Source of the DNA: Franconibacter pulveris DSM 19144
GTDB taxonomy: Bacteria > Pseudomonadota > Gammaproteobacteria > Enterobacterales > Enterobacteriaceae
Length of the DNA stretch: 64,000 nt
Direction: 5' to 3'
Assembly (NCBI GenBank): GCA_000621185.1
Contig: KK211224.1
Span: 296,679-360,678, forward strand
Both the position numbers and the translations under genes were made by a program. Numbering within the stretch: the stretch's first letter is position 1; every line of letters begins with the position of its first letter. Shown piece by piece: positions 40,938-50,229 of the stretch. The notes beneath the pieces were generated by a model, which had not been told where the DNA came from, did not search any database, and saw only the letters and a list, made by a program, of their open reading frames with translations.

Positions 40938-40966
40938 AAAAGGCCGCTGTGAAGCGGCCTTTTTTA
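40938..40966 (+). terminator. ftsP terminator
   Basis: AGGCCGCT (40941-40948) pairs with AGCGGCCT (40953-40960), followed by TTTTT. Confidence 0.88.
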
Positions 40967-40992
40967 TGCGTAGCGTTTGCCCCTCCCTCTAA

Positions 40993-41015
40993 CCCTCTCC
41001 CTGGCGGGGAGAGGG
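40993..41015. repeat. REP-like palindrome
   Basis: CCCTCTCCC (40993-41001) and GGGGAGAGGG (41006-41015) form a palindrome of the same family as those near 38460 and 41182. It lies in the gene-poor gap between ftsP and the DUF559 remnant. Confidence 0.7.
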
Positions 41016-41168
41016 AACCGGTCAGTGCAGGGATAGATGGCTTTTCGGTTGTTATTTCATGAAGCGTCTTAAACGACCTGGCTGAAGCGCTCCTCACCCC
41101 ACGGAAGAGGGAGTCGGCCCGCATGGATGGACTCTTTTGCCGGAAAAAGAGGCCAACCCGTGCAGGCG

Positions 41169-41555
41169 TCATTGGTTTTCCCCCTCTCCCTTCCAGGGAG
41201 AGGGCCGGGGTGAGGGTAAAAGATGTTCAAGCTCCGCCAGTAAAGTCAGCAAAACTCCTTCCTGATTATTTAATCGTCTATTATTCCAAAAGCGTAACAC
41301 CGTCCAACCGTGAGCCTGCAACCATGCCGTACGCCTCGCGTCGTATGCCCGATGCTCTGCCTGCTGCCCGCCATCCAACTCAACAGCCAGCTTTACCTGG
41401 CAACAGGCGAAATCAAGAATGAAAGGACCAACGGGATGCTGGCGGCGAAATTTATGCGCCGCAAAGCGGTGGTCGCGTAAGAGGCGTCATAAGAGGCGTT
41501 CCTGGGCAGTTAACTGCCGCCTGAGCTGGCGGGCATGAGTGGGAGCGTATCGCAT
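41169..41555 (-). pseudogene. DUF559 (endonuclease-like) gene with an in-frame stop
   Basis: Read from ATG 41555, the frame gives a full DUF559 protein of 128 codons interrupted only by TGA at 41487-41489 (codon 23). Before it comes RRQLTAQERLL and after it RLLRDHRFAAHKFRRQHPVG. The family has Trp at this point (LLWRLLRD), so a TGG to TGA change explains the stop. The downstream part keeps FILDFACCQVKLAVELDGGQ and WTVLRFWNN, the core of this Vsr-like nuclease fold. The C-terminus runs into a REP-like palindrome. Function in vivo is unknown for the family. Confidence 0.85.
41182..41204. repeat. REP-like palindrome fused to the DUF559 remnant
   Basis: CCCTCTCCC (41182-41190) and GGGAGAGGG (41196-41204) form a palindrome that lies inside the last codons of the DUF559 frame, which it converts to a PSPRPSP tail. 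Confidence 0.7.
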
Positions 41556-41625
41556 TGCTCCACTCTGCCAGCCGTAAACGGAGCTGTCAGCGCGGAGCGA
41601 TAAATGTGGAATCTGCCTTCAGAAT

Positions 41626-42762
41626 TTATTCCGCCAGGAACAACTCCAGCAGCGAATTGAGAAACAGCTTGCCGTGGTCGGTTATCTGCCAGCTTTCCGG
41701 CGTTTCAATCAGGTATCCCTGCGCTATCGCTTCGTCAATCTGTGGGCGAATCACGCGCTCATCGAGACCGGTGTAACGCGCAAACTCCTCACGCGGCGCG
41801 GCTTCCAGTAAACGGAAGCGGTTCATAAAGAACTCAAATGGCTTATCTGTCGCTTCCACCTCATGCTGGCGGTCGAGGTACTTTCCCTGCATATAGCCGC
41901 GCGGATGGCGGGTTTTCGCCGTGCGCAGAATACGTCCGTCCGGGAACGTCACCTTGCCATGCGCGCCGCAGCCGATGCCGAGGTAATCGCCAAATCGCCA
42001 GTAGTTGAGGTTGTGCTGGCACTGATAACCCGGCTTCGCATAGGCCGACGTCTCGTACTGCTGATAGCCCGCCTGGGTGAGTAACTGATGGCCTTGCTCG
42101 AAGATATCCCACAGCGCGTCATCATCCGGAAGCGTTGGCGGGCGCGAGCCAAATAGCGTATTAGGCTCAATCGTCAGTTGATACCAGGACAGGTGCGGCG
42201 GGTTGAGCGCAATGGCCTGACGCAAATCGTCCAGCGCCTCGTCCAGCGACTGGTCCGGCAGGCCGTGCATCAGGTCGAGGTTAAAGCTGCGAAGCCCCAG
42301 CCCGCTTGCAAGGTTTGCTGCGCGCTTCGCCTCATCCGGCCCGTGAATGCGGCCAAGGCGCTTGAGCTTCGGCTCGCTAAAGCTCTGCACGCCGATGGAA
42401 ATACGGTTCACGCCGGCGCGCTGGTACTCCACAAAGCGGTCAGCTTCCACGGTGCCTGGGTTGGCCTCCATGGTTATCTCCGCATCGGCGGCCAGGTTCA
42501 GGCGCGCGCGTACGCCGTCGAGCAGTTGCTGCATCGCCGGACCCGAAAGCAGGCTCGGCGTGCCGCCGCCGATAAAAATGGTTTTTACCTCGCGTCCCTG
42601 GGCATAAGAGGCGTCGTTATCAAGGTCGGTTAACAGATGCTGGACGTAATCATCGTGCGGCACCTCGCCCTTAAGCGCGTGCGAGTTGAAGTCGCAGTAA
42701 GGACACTTCTGCACGCACCAGGGAATATGAATATAAAGACTTAAGGGTGGCAAATTAGCCAT
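41626..42762 (-). CDS. hemW: Radical SAM heme chaperone HemW
   Basis: HemW binds heme and is thought to deliver it to respiratory proteins; it was once called a coproporphyrinogen oxidase-like protein. The 378-residue protein has the radical SAM cluster motif CVQKCPYC (about residues 16-23), [11 protein letters not shown] near 66, and [10 protein letters not shown] near 100, followed by a C-terminal HemN-type domain. The gene overlaps rdgB by eight bases, in a minus-strand cluster with yggU, yggT and yggS. Confidence 0.97.
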   Translation of the reverse strand: MANLPPLSLYIHIPWCVQKCPYCDFNSHALKGEVPHDDYVQHLLTDLDNDASYAQGREVKTIFIGGGTPSLLSGPAMQQLLDGVRARLNLAADAEITMEANPGTVEADRFVEYQRAGVNRISIGVQSFSEPKLKRLGRIHGPDEAKRAANLASGLGLRSFNLDLMHGLPDQSLDEALDDLRQAIALNPPHLSWYQLTIEPNTLFGSRPPTLPDDDALWDIFEQGHQLLTQAGYQQYETSAYAKPGYQCQHNLNYWRFGDYLGIGCGAHGKVTFPDGRILRTAKTRHPRGYMQGKYLDRQHEVEATDKPFEFFMNRFRLLEAAPREEFARYTGLDERVIRPQIDEAIAQGYLIETPESWQITDHGKLFLNSLLELFLAE

Positions 42763-43348
42763 TACGCATTGCTTCCAGTAACAGTTTCAACGCCTGTCCG
42801 CGGTGGGAAATGGCGCTTTTCTCTTCCCGCGTCAGCTCCGCCGCGGTTTTGCCCTCGGAAGGGACAAAGAAAATCGGGTCGTAGCCAAAGCCGCCTTCAC
42901 CGGCAGGCTTGCGGGTAATAACGCCTTCCCAACTGCCGTGACACACCAGCGGCGTCGGGTCGTCGGCATGGCGCATATAAACCAGTACGCAGTGAAATTG
43001 CGCCTGACGTTTGCCTTCAGGCACATCTTCAAGCGCCGCCAGCAGCTTTTCGAGGTTTTGTTGATCGGTTGCTTCAACGCCTGCGTAGCGTGCGGAATAG
43101 ATGCCCGGCGCGCCGCCCAGAATGTCGACCGCAAGCCCGGAGTCATCGGCAATCGCCGGCAGGCCGGTTACCTGCGCCGCGTGGCGCGCTTTCAGGATGG
43201 CGTTCTCAATAAAGGTGAGTCCGGTCTCTTCAGCGGACTCAACCCCAAGCTCGGTCTGCGCCACCACCTCTAAGCCAAAGTCTTGCAGCAGCGAGGCCAG
43301 CTCGCGCACTTTACCGGCGTTGCCAGTAGCGAGAACAACTTTTTGCAT
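42755..43348 (-). CDS. rdgB: Non-canonical purine NTP pyrophosphatase RdgB
   Basis: RdgB removes dITP, XTP and related nucleotides from the pool. The 197-residue protein begins [17 protein letters not shown] and has [24 protein letters not shown] (residues about 68-91) and [10 protein letters not shown] near 150, the family signatures. Its end overlaps the hemW start, and yggU lies 15 bp upstream, so the cluster is probably cotranscribed. Confidence 0.97.
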   Translation of the reverse strand: MQKVVLATGNAGKVRELASLLQDFGLEVVAQTELGVESAEETGLTFIENAILKARHAAQVTGLPAIADDSGLAVDILGGAPGIYSARYAGVEATDQQNLEKLLAALEDVPEGKRQAQFHCVLVYMRHADDPTPLVCHGSWEGVITRKPAGEGGFGYDPIFFVPSEGKTAAELTREEKSAISHRGQALKLLLEAMRNG

Positions 43349-43363
43349 AACGAAATCCTGTGA

Positions 43364-43654
43364 TTAATCGATAATCGCCGCGACTTGCGCCGGGATTTGT
43401 TGAGGGTTAATGATTCTGACTTGCTTATGGCGGCCCAGTTCGCCTTTTTCAATGAAAACCTGGCTTTTGGCGACGCGAAACTGCTTTGCCAGAAACTTCA
43501 GCAGGTGCGCGTTGGCCTGGCCGTCCACCGGCGGGGCGGTGATGGCGACTTTCAGTTCGTCGCCATGCGCGCCCACAATGGCGTCCCGGCTGGCTTTCGG
43601 CTGAATATAAAGCCGTAAAACCAGCCCGTCCGCGCTGCGGCTTACTGCACTCAC
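43364..43654 (-). CDS. yggU: UPF0235 protein YggU
   Basis: YggU is a small conserved protein of unknown function (DUF167). The 96-residue form starts at a GTG (43654) that overlaps the yggT stop codon (GTGA), giving the same length as E. coli; a GTG four codons earlier would overlap further. Conserved stretches are [13 protein letters not shown] and [18 protein letters not shown]. Translation is probably coupled to yggT. Confidence 0.93.
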   Translation of the reverse strand: MSAVSRSADGLVLRLYIQPKASRDAIVGAHGDELKVAITAPPVDGQANAHLLKFLAKQFRVAKSQVFIEKGELGRHKQVRIINPQQIPAQVAAIID

Positions 43655-44205
43655 AGCAAGTACCACAGCCCCGGGAAGAGATCCATGCCGAGGTAGTTCA
43701 GCAGATAAAGGATAATGATGACGCCCATCGCTGAAAAATCGATGCCGCCCATCGCCGGAATGATGCGGCGGATCGGCGCCATCATCGGTTCGGTCATCTG
43801 CATCAATACATACTCGACAGGGCTGCGGCCCTGGCTCACCCAGCTCATCAGCGAGCGAATGATGATGACCCAGAAGACCAGCGTACCCGCGGATTTCAGC
43901 AGCGAGAGCGCGCCTACCAACAGGTTCATCGGATCCAGCGACAGTACGCCCGCCTGGATAAGCAGCAGCAACGGATATTTCAGCGTTGTCAGAATAAACG
44001 CCACCAGCAGCGAAGCGGTGTCTATCGGCCCGAGGGACGGGATGATGCGACGCAGCGGCCCGATAACCGGCTGCGTTATTTTCACAATAAACTGCGCGAA
44101 GGGGTTATAAAAATCGCAGCGCGACCACTGCATCCAGATGCGCAGCAGCAGCACCATTACGTACAGCTCAATCAGTGTCTTGACCAGAAAAGTCAACGTC
44201 AGCAT
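43651..44205 (-). CDS. yggT: YggT family membrane protein
   Basis: YggT is an inner-membrane protein with two YGGT repeats, linked in E. coli to osmotic-shock resistance. The 184-residue protein has about four to five hydrophobic segments, with the repeated motif pairs [20 protein letters not shown] and [20 protein letters not shown], each near the end of a half. It sits between yggS and yggU in the usual order, with 15 bp to yggS. Confidence 0.94.
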   Translation of the reverse strand: MLTLTFLVKTLIELYVMVLLLRIWMQWSRCDFYNPFAQFIVKITQPVIGPLRRIIPSLGPIDTASLLVAFILTTLKYPLLLLIQAGVLSLDPMNLLVGALSLLKSAGTLVFWVIIIRSLMSWVSQGRSPVEYVLMQMTEPMMAPIRRIIPAMGGIDFSAMGVIIILYLLNYLGMDLFPGLWYLL

Positions 44206-44220
44206 GGCGTTCCTCAGTAG

Positions 44221-44934
44221 TTATTGTTCAGTGTGGCGCGTGTAATCCCGCGCGCCAAAAATGGCGGTTCCAATGCGCACCATGGTGCTGCCCGCCGCTA
44301 TCGCGGCTTCCATGTCGTCGGTCATGCCCAGAGATAGCGTATCGACAGACGGATAGCGGCTTTTCAGCTCGTTAAATGCTACCGCCATTTGACGTGCGAC
44401 GGCAAACTGCCGCTCGTAATCGGGTTCCGGCGCGGGAATGGCCATCAGCCCGCGAAGCTGAACGCGCGGCAGTTGCGATACCTGCGCCGCCAGCGCATCC
44501 AGCTCGCTTAAGGGAATGCCTGATTTGCTTTGTTCATCGCTGATATTAATTTGGATCAGCACATTGAGCGGCGGCAGGTTATCGGGGCGCTGGTCGCTTA
44601 AGCGGCTGGCGATGCGCAGGCGGTCGACGGTATGACACCAGTCGAAATGCTCCGCCACCAGGCGGCTTTTGTTGGACTGCAGCGGACCGATAAAGTGCCA
44701 CTGCAACCCTTCCACGCCGCGTTGCCGGAAATGAAGGATCTTCTCCACCCCTTCCTGCACGTAATTTTCCCCAAAGGCGCGCTGCCCGGCGGCGATAGCT
44801 TCTGCGAGGGCGCTCGCAGGTTTGGTTTTGCTTACTGCAAGCAACGTAACTTCTTCTGAAGACCTGCCGCAGCGTTGGGCCGCCGCTGAGATCTTCTGCT
44901 GCACTTGCGCTAAGTTGCGCTCTATCTCACTCAT
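44221..44934 (-). CDS. yggS: PLP homeostasis protein YggS
   Basis: YggS binds pyridoxal phosphate and keeps its pool balanced; it has no known enzyme activity. The 237-residue TIM-barrel protein has LLAVSKTKPASAL, whose lysine holds the cofactor (about residue 36), FGENYVQE near 55, WHFIGPLQSNK near 80, and LSLGMTDDMEAAI near 200. It starts the yggS-yggT-yggU-rdgB-hemW cluster and is divergent from yggR, which begins 18 bp away. Confidence 0.97.
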   Translation of the reverse strand: MSEIERNLAQVQQKISAAAQRCGRSSEEVTLLAVSKTKPASALAEAIAAGQRAFGENYVQEGVEKILHFRQRGVEGLQWHFIGPLQSNKSRLVAEHFDWCHTVDRLRIASRLSDQRPDNLPPLNVLIQINISDEQSKSGIPLSELDALAAQVSQLPRVQLRGLMAIPAPEPDYERQFAVARQMAVAFNELKSRYPSVDTLSLGMTDDMEAAIAAGSTMVRIGTAIFGARDYTRHTEQ

Positions 44935-44952
44935 GATTTATCGGGAAGCGGT

Positions 44953-45966
44953 ATGGATATGGATGAACTGGTGGCGCTTAGTGTAAAGCATAACGTTTCG
45001 GATCTACACCTGTGCAGCGCGTTGCCTGCGCGATGGCGTCGGCGCGGCAGGCTGGAGCCGGTGCCGCACCCGCTGCCTGAACCTGAAACCTTGCTCGGCG
45101 AGTGGCTTAATGAAACCCAGCGCAGCGAGCTTGCCTTTAACGGGCAACTTGATTTCGCCGTCTCGCTGCCTGGCGGGGCGCGGCTGCGCGTCAACGCCTT
45201 CCGGCAGCAAAACGGGCTTTCGCTCGCGCTGCGTTTGCTGCCGACGCGCTGTCCGCAGCTGTCGTCGCTCGATCCGCCAGCGGCGTTAACCGGGCTGCTG
45301 CAGGCGCCGGATGGCCTGATTCTGGTGACCGGGGCGACGGGCAGCGGAAAATCGACCACGCTGGCGGCGATGGTCGACTACCTCAACCAGACGCTGGATG
45401 GGCATATCCTTACGCTGGAAGATCCGGTGGAGTTTCAGCACGCCAGCGCGCGTTGCCTGATTCAACAACGGGAGGTAGGCATTCATTGCCGAAGCTTCAG
45501 CGACGGTTTACGCGGCGCGCTGCGGGAAGATCCGGATGTGATTTTACTGGGCGAACTGCGGGACAGCGAAACTATCCGGCTCGCCCTGAGCGCGGCTGAA
45601 ACGGGCCATCTGGTGCTGGCGACGCTGCACACGCGCGGCGCGGCGCAGGCGGTGGAGCGGCTGGTGGATGTCTTCCCGGCGGAGGAGAAAATCTGGGTGC
45701 GCAGTCAACTTGCCGGCAGCCTGCGGGCGGTGCTGGCGCAAAAACTGGCGGAGTCGAGCGATGGCGGGCGGGTGGCGCTGTATGAGCTGCTTATCAACAC
45801 CACGGCGGTGGCGAACCTTATCCGCGAAGGCAAAAGCCATCAGTTGCCCGGCCAACTGGAAACCGGAAGACAGCAGGGGATGCAGAGCTTCGCGCACAGC
45901 CTGGCTTCGCGCATCTGTGAAGGAAAAATCGCCGCCGCGCAGCCGCAGGCGGCGAAGTGGGGATAG
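44953..45966 (+). CDS. yggR: PilT-like ATPase YggR
   Basis: YggR resembles the twitching-motility retraction ATPase PilT. The 337-residue protein has the Walker A GATGSGKSTT (about residues 124-133), a Walker B-like region in DPDVILLGELRD near 195, and the LATLHTRGAAQAVERLVDVFP box near 225. No pilus genes are nearby. It diverges from yggS and is convergent with the FAD oxidoreductase, whose stop codon lies directly after it. A second ATG two codons in is also a possible start. Confidence 0.93.
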   Translation: MDMDELVALSVKHNVSDLHLCSALPARWRRRGRLEPVPHPLPEPETLLGEWLNETQRSELAFNGQLDFAVSLPGGARLRVNAFRQQNGLSLALRLLPTRCPQLSSLDPPAALTGLLQAPDGLILVTGATGSGKSTTLAAMVDYLNQTLDGHILTLEDPVEFQHASARCLIQQREVGIHCRSFSDGLRGALREDPDVILLGELRDSETIRLALSAAETGHLVLATLHTRGAAQAVERLVDVFPAEEKIWVRSQLAGSLRAVLAQKLAESSDGGRVALYELLINTTAVANLIREGKSHQLPGQLETGRQQGMQSFAHSLASRICEGKIAAAQPQAAKWG

Positions 45967-48225
45967 TCATCGCACGTTGAGTGAGTAAAGCACGGGCAAA
46001 GCGCCAGCGGTGGCAAGTATCTCGAGCTTAAGTTCACTGACGTGCAGCGGCGCGCTGAGCCGGTGTTCCTGCACAGAATGGCGGTTATCAGTCACCTCCG
46101 CCACCAGGATTTCATCTGCCCAGAGCCGGTAATGCGTAACGCAGTGCGGCGTCACCGCAAAATGATGGCCCATTTGCACCGTTTCCATCGCGTTGTCGAA
46201 ATCGTTGTCAAACACCAGCGTCAGGGTCTGGATGGTTTGCGGTTCGGCCCAACGCCAGAGCACGGCGGGCTGCTTATCTTCAGGCGAGGGCGCCCAGCCG
46301 TTGAAGTGCTGTTCCGGGCGAAGCCGACCGTTCAGCAGGTTTTGCGCTTCAAAACAGCGTAGCGGTTCGCTCAGGCGCAGAGCGGGCAGCACGTTATGCG
46401 GACGGCGGCGCGGCAGCCAGAAGTCAAACTCCTCCACGCCGAAGTCGCCGTCGGCAATCTGGCGCGCGTGTTTCGCCACGCGGGGGTTCTGGCTGTTGAA
46501 TACCGTGATGATGCCAGGCGCGTCTGCCGCGCTCAGCGCTATTTCAGTCTCATCGTTGCGATCGAATGCAATAAACAGGTATTCGTCGCGCGGGCTGGAA
46601 TAATCGAATTGCAGCGTGTAATCGCCCGCTTGCGCTACCGTCAGCGTGCGCTCCGCCAGCAACCTGTCCGGCGTAAAGTTGCCTGCCTTTTTGCTGGTCA
46701 GCAGGCTGACGTGCAGGCGTTGCGGGCTTGCGGCGCGCAGGGTAAACGTGAGGGCAGGTAGCGACCCGGCAGCCTTTAACGGCAGCAGCAGCGCCATGCG
46801 CGCCTGCAGCGGCAACCATTCGCCGTTTGTGGGCAGGGCGTGAAGTTGATATTCGCTGGTGGCGGTTACAACCGCGCCGCTCGCCGGGTCGCTAAGCGTC
46901 TGGCGCGGAATGTAGCAGCCGCTGGCTTGTAAATGCTGTTGCAAAAGCGTGACGCGTTCGCGCTGCGCCAGCTCGCGTGGGGCAAGGCGTTGCTCGCGAC
47001 AGAGCGCTGCGGCGCGGCCCACCACTTCGCCCAGCAAACCGCAGGTGCACATCACTCGCGCGCTGCCAAAAGCGACATGGGACGCGGAGATAAGCCGCCC
47101 GGTTAAAAAGAGGTTATCCAGCGAACGGCTGTAAAGGCAGCGAAAGGGGATAGTATAAGTGCCCTTGCTGTGGAACTGTCGGCAACCGTCGTGCGTGCTG
47201 TAGACGCCGTCCGCCGGATGCAGGTCAATGGACCAGCCGCCGTAGCCGACGGCGTCATAATGGTCGCGCTGCTCGATAATATCTTGCTGGCAGAGCAGGT
47301 GATCGCCCATAAAACGGCGGCTTTCCCGCTTGCCGGGAATGGCGCCGACCCATTCGATGGTCATCTTCTCCGCCTCGGGAAAGTTGCCGGAATTTTTAAT
47401 GTAGTTCCAGACGCCCCAGACGATTTTCCAGAGTTCCCATTTTATGGCTTCGCTGTCGTGCACGGTATCAAGCCGGCCGCCCCATTCCAGCCACCAGAGG
47501 TCGCAACCGTTGAGGGTGGAGGTCAGGCGGGTATAGCGCGGAATTTCGCTTATCTCGCTCAGAGCGAAGGAGGGGGGCGTAAACGCTACCGCTTCCTCTG
47601 TGCGTTTGGTGTAGAAATAAATGGAGTGGCCCAGTTTGTGCCCGAAGCTGTCGCCTGGCGCCATCTTCTCGCCAAGCTCATCGGCGGCTTCTGCTCCGAC
47701 ACGATATTCCGCGCCAGCAAGGTAGCCGAGTACGCCGTCGCCGGTAGCGTCGCAAAACTGCTCCGCCGTGATGAGGTAAAAGGTTTCGTTGATAGCGTTG
47801 AATCCTTTCACGCCCGTAATGCGTTTACCCTGCGTGTAAACCTCAAACAACGCGGTGTTAAGCAACAGCGTCAGGTTGGGTTCGCGCTGCGCCATATCAA
47901 GCAGCACCAGATCGAACATCACCGGATTGCCCTCTTTGTTGCGATAGAGGTTCTCTTCCAGGATTTCCCCCATAATGCCGCCTTCTCTCGCCCAGCGGTT
48001 ATTGTTACCCATATGCGAGGTGGCGCCGTTGGCCCATAGCCGCACTTCGCTGGAGGCGTTGCCGCCGAGTACGGGCCTGTCCTGCACCAGGACAACCTGT
48101 AACCCCTCGCGCGCCGCCGCCAGGGCCGCGCACAAGCCGGATAGCCCACCGCCCGCCACCAGCAGGTCGGCGTGCAACTGCGCCTGCGGAAAAGCCCGGG
48201 CATCGCTTTGGTGAAAGATCTGCAT
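45967..48225 (-). CDS. FAD-dependent oxidoreductase (FAD_oxidored family)
   Basis: The 752-residue protein has an N-terminal FAD-binding Rossmann motif (LLVAGGGLSGLCAALAAARE, about residues 21-40), then DRPVLGGNASSEVRLWANG and FCDATGDGVLGYLAGAEYR (about 158-176), as in the PF12831 family whose members act on sugars or polysaccharide-derived acids. The last 250 residues look like beta-sandwich domains. The start at 48225 fits an AAGGA site. No signal peptide is seen. The substrate is unknown; the divergent IclR gene probably controls it. Confidence 0.8.
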   Translation of the reverse strand: MQIFHQSDARAFPQAQLHADLLVAGGGLSGLCAALAAAREGLQVVLVQDRPVLGGNASSEVRLWANGATSHMGNNNRWAREGGIMGEILEENLYRNKEGNPVMFDLVLLDMAQREPNLTLLLNTALFEVYTQGKRITGVKGFNAINETFYLITAEQFCDATGDGVLGYLAGAEYRVGAEAADELGEKMAPGDSFGHKLGHSIYFYTKRTEEAVAFTPPSFALSEISEIPRYTRLTSTLNGCDLWWLEWGGRLDTVHDSEAIKWELWKIVWGVWNYIKNSGNFPEAEKMTIEWVGAIPGKRESRRFMGDHLLCQQDIIEQRDHYDAVGYGGWSIDLHPADGVYSTHDGCRQFHSKGTYTIPFRCLYSRSLDNLFLTGRLISASHVAFGSARVMCTCGLLGEVVGRAAALCREQRLAPRELAQRERVTLLQQHLQASGCYIPRQTLSDPASGAVVTATSEYQLHALPTNGEWLPLQARMALLLPLKAAGSLPALTFTLRAASPQRLHVSLLTSKKAGNFTPDRLLAERTLTVAQAGDYTLQFDYSSPRDEYLFIAFDRNDETEIALSAADAPGIITVFNSQNPRVAKHARQIADGDFGVEEFDFWLPRRRPHNVLPALRLSEPLRCFEAQNLLNGRLRPEQHFNGWAPSPEDKQPAVLWRWAEPQTIQTLTLVFDNDFDNAMETVQMGHHFAVTPHCVTHYRLWADEILVAEVTDNRHSVQEHRLSAPLHVSELKLEILATAGALPVLYSLNVR

Positions 48226-48280
48226 AATGTTTGTATCCTTCTTAAAGAGCACGACTCAATTCACGCAACCCAGGGCAGCT

Positions 48281-48973
48281 ATGTCATCACAACCCAATCA
48301 AAGTCTGATCGACGGCATCCGTTGCCTGCAGTATCTGGTCTCCAGCGACCGCGCCATTGGCTGTCGCGAGCTGGCGCGCCTGATGAATATCAACACCACC
48401 CGCGTTAACCGCCTGCTGATGACCATGGCCTCAATTGGCCTCACCATGCAGGACGAACAGCGCCGCTATCTTCCCGGACCCGGCATCCATGCGCTGGCGG
48501 CGCAGGCGATCCGCGGTTCTGCGCTTTTTTCGCAGGCGCTGCCGCAGCTTGAACGCCATGCGCCAAAGGAGATTGTGGTAGCGCTTGGCGTACTGTGGGA
48601 AGACCAGGTTATTTACATCTATCACGCCTCTCCGGGTTCGCAGCCGGGTCAGGCGCTGGCCGGGTTTCACATGTTGCCCGCCTGGCAGTCGGTCATCGGC
48701 ATGTCGCTGTTGGCGTCGGAGAGCGACGACGCGCTGGCGCCGCGCTTCACCCCTGAGCAATGGACGGCGCTTTCCCCTTATCTGACCCAGCAGCGCGAGC
48801 AGGGCTATGTGCTGTGGCGTCATGATGATGGCGAAATCTCCATGGCGAAACCGCTGGGCATGCATAACGCGTCGCTGGCGCTGGCGGGGATGTGGCATAT
48901 CTCCGAAACGGAGATTGACGCGCGTCTTCAGCAACTCCATGAACTGGCGGCGCTACTGATCAAACCTGTTTAA
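48281..48973 (+). CDS. IclR family transcriptional regulator
   Basis: The 230-residue protein has an N-terminal winged helix (about residues 10-65) with CRELARLMNINTTRVNRLLMTM as the recognition region (shown in part), and a C-terminal ligand-binding domain. The start at 48281 is preceded by GGGCAG. It diverges from the FAD oxidoreductase gene across only 55 bp, so it very likely controls that gene and itself. The ligand is unknown, though IclR proteins often sense small organic acids. Confidence 0.82.
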   Translation: MSSQPNQSLIDGIRCLQYLVSSDRAIGCRELARLMNINTTRVNRLLMTMASIGLTMQDEQRRYLPGPGIHALAAQAIRGSALFSQALPQLERHAPKEIVVALGVLWEDQVIYIYHASPGSQPGQALAGFHMLPAWQSVIGMSLLASESDDALAPRFTPEQWTALSPYLTQQREQGYVLWRHDDGEISMAKPLGMHNASLALAGMWHISETEIDARLQQLHELAALLIKPV

Positions 48974-49137
48974 TCGTCTGTTGCTCGCCTGACGTTGGCG
49001 TACCTGGCATACAATGACTATCGTGTCTCTTTAATAGAAACACAAAGTTTTTGACGAAACGCCACCGGGAAATGTGATGTGGCTCGAAGGGAAAGGGCGG
49101 GGCGGAAAGCCCCGGCACTATCAGAAGAGTAATGCGG

Positions 49138-49554
49138 TCAGGGGTGCTGTTCGAAGTAGCTTTCCAGAATGACGACCGCAGAAGCGGAGTCCACGCTGCC
49201 CTTATCCAGCGCGCGAAAGCCGCCGCGGGAGAAAAGCCCTGCGCGCGCTTCCACCGTACTGAGGCGCTCGTCATGCAGTTCCATCGCCACGCCGAAACGG
49301 CCATGCAGGCGATTAGCGAAGTTACGCGCGCGCGCCGTGAGCGGCTGCTCGGTGCCATCCATATTCAGCGGCAGCCCGACGACGACTTTTTCCGGCTGCC
49401 ACTCTTTTATCAGACGTTCGATAAGCGTCCAGTCCGGCGTGCCGTTTTGCGCTTTCAGCGCCGTCAGCGGACGGGCGGTGCCGGTGATGCGCTGACCTAC
49501 GGCCACGCCGATGCTGCGGGTGCCAAAGTCAAAGGCAAGTAAGGTGCCGCTCAT
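49138..49554 (-). CDS. ruvX: RuvX/YqgF family pre-16S rRNA nuclease
   Basis: YqgF processes the 5' end of 16S rRNA and has a RuvC-like resolvase fold. The 138-residue protein begins [20 protein letters not shown], with the first catalytic Asp, and has [19 protein letters not shown] near 60 and [11 protein letters not shown] near 95, as in the family. The ATG overlaps the yqgE stop codon (TGATG), so translation is coupled to yqgE. Confidence 0.97.
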   Translation of the reverse strand: MSGTLLAFDFGTRSIGVAVGQRITGTARPLTALKAQNGTPDWTLIERLIKEWQPEKVVVGLPLNMDGTEQPLTARARNFANRLHGRFGVAMELHDERLSTVEARAGLFSRGGFRALDKGSVDSASAVVILESYFEQHP

Positions 49555-50117
49555 CAGGCGTGCCCCGCCACGCCGGGCATGGTATGGATATCAATGCCGA
49601 TAAGCTTCGCAGCCTCGCGCCAGCGGTCGGCAATCGGCGTGCGAAAGAGAATATTGAGATCGGCAGGCGCGGTGAGCCAGGCGTTTTCCAGCAGCTCTTG
49701 CTCCAGCTGACCTTTCTCCCATGACGAGTAGCCCAGCGCCACGATAATGTCGGAAGGTTGCTCAGCGGTGCCCATGGTTTCCAGCACGTCGCGGGAGGTG
49801 GTGATAATGGTGTTATCGGAAATCCGGATGCTCGAAGCAAACTTATCCGGCGGAGTATGCAGGATAAAACCGCGATCTTCCGCCAGCGGTCCGCCGAGAA
49901 AAACCGGCTTATCCAGGCGAATAGCCGGGTCGCGCGGTTCCGGGTTGATTTTCAGCTTCTGCAAAACCCCTTCGACCTGCAGGTTCTCCAGCGGCTTGTT
50001 GATGACGATTCCCATGGCGCCTTCGTCGTTATATTCGCAGATGTAAACCACGGAACGCCGGAAGAGAGGATCCTGCAAGGCCGGCATGGCAATCAGAAAG
50101 TGATGCTGTAAATTCAT
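49554..50117 (-). CDS. yqgE: UPF0301 protein YqgE
   Basis: YqgE is a conserved protein of unknown function. The 187-residue protein begins [23 protein letters not shown] and contains [14 protein letters not shown] near residue 38 and [13 protein letters not shown] near 76. The start at 50117 matches the E. coli length; a longer frame to 50252 would reach into the gap before gshB. Its end overlaps ruvX. Confidence 0.96.
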   Translation of the reverse strand: MNLQHHFLIAMPALQDPLFRRSVVYICEYNDEGAMGIVINKPLENLQVEGVLQKLKINPEPRDPAIRLDKPVFLGGPLAEDRGFILHTPPDKFASSIRISDNTIITTSRDVLETMGTAEQPSDIIVALGYSSWEKGQLEQELLENAWLTAPADLNILFRTPIADRWREAAKLIGIDIHTMPGVAGHA

Positions 50118-50229
50118 TGTCAAAGGTTCTGTAGTCCTGGTTGAAAAAGCGACAAGGCCAAGTATGGGGGCAAAGTGGCGGACTGTCACCAGGTGGGAGG
50201 AAAAGGCGGGCCTGCGCCCGCCGTAAAGA

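Noticed and set aside
41487-41489. TGA in the DUF559 gene as a selenocysteine codon
   Set aside because: No selenocysteine insertion hairpin is apparent, and the family has Trp there, so a nonsense change is simpler.
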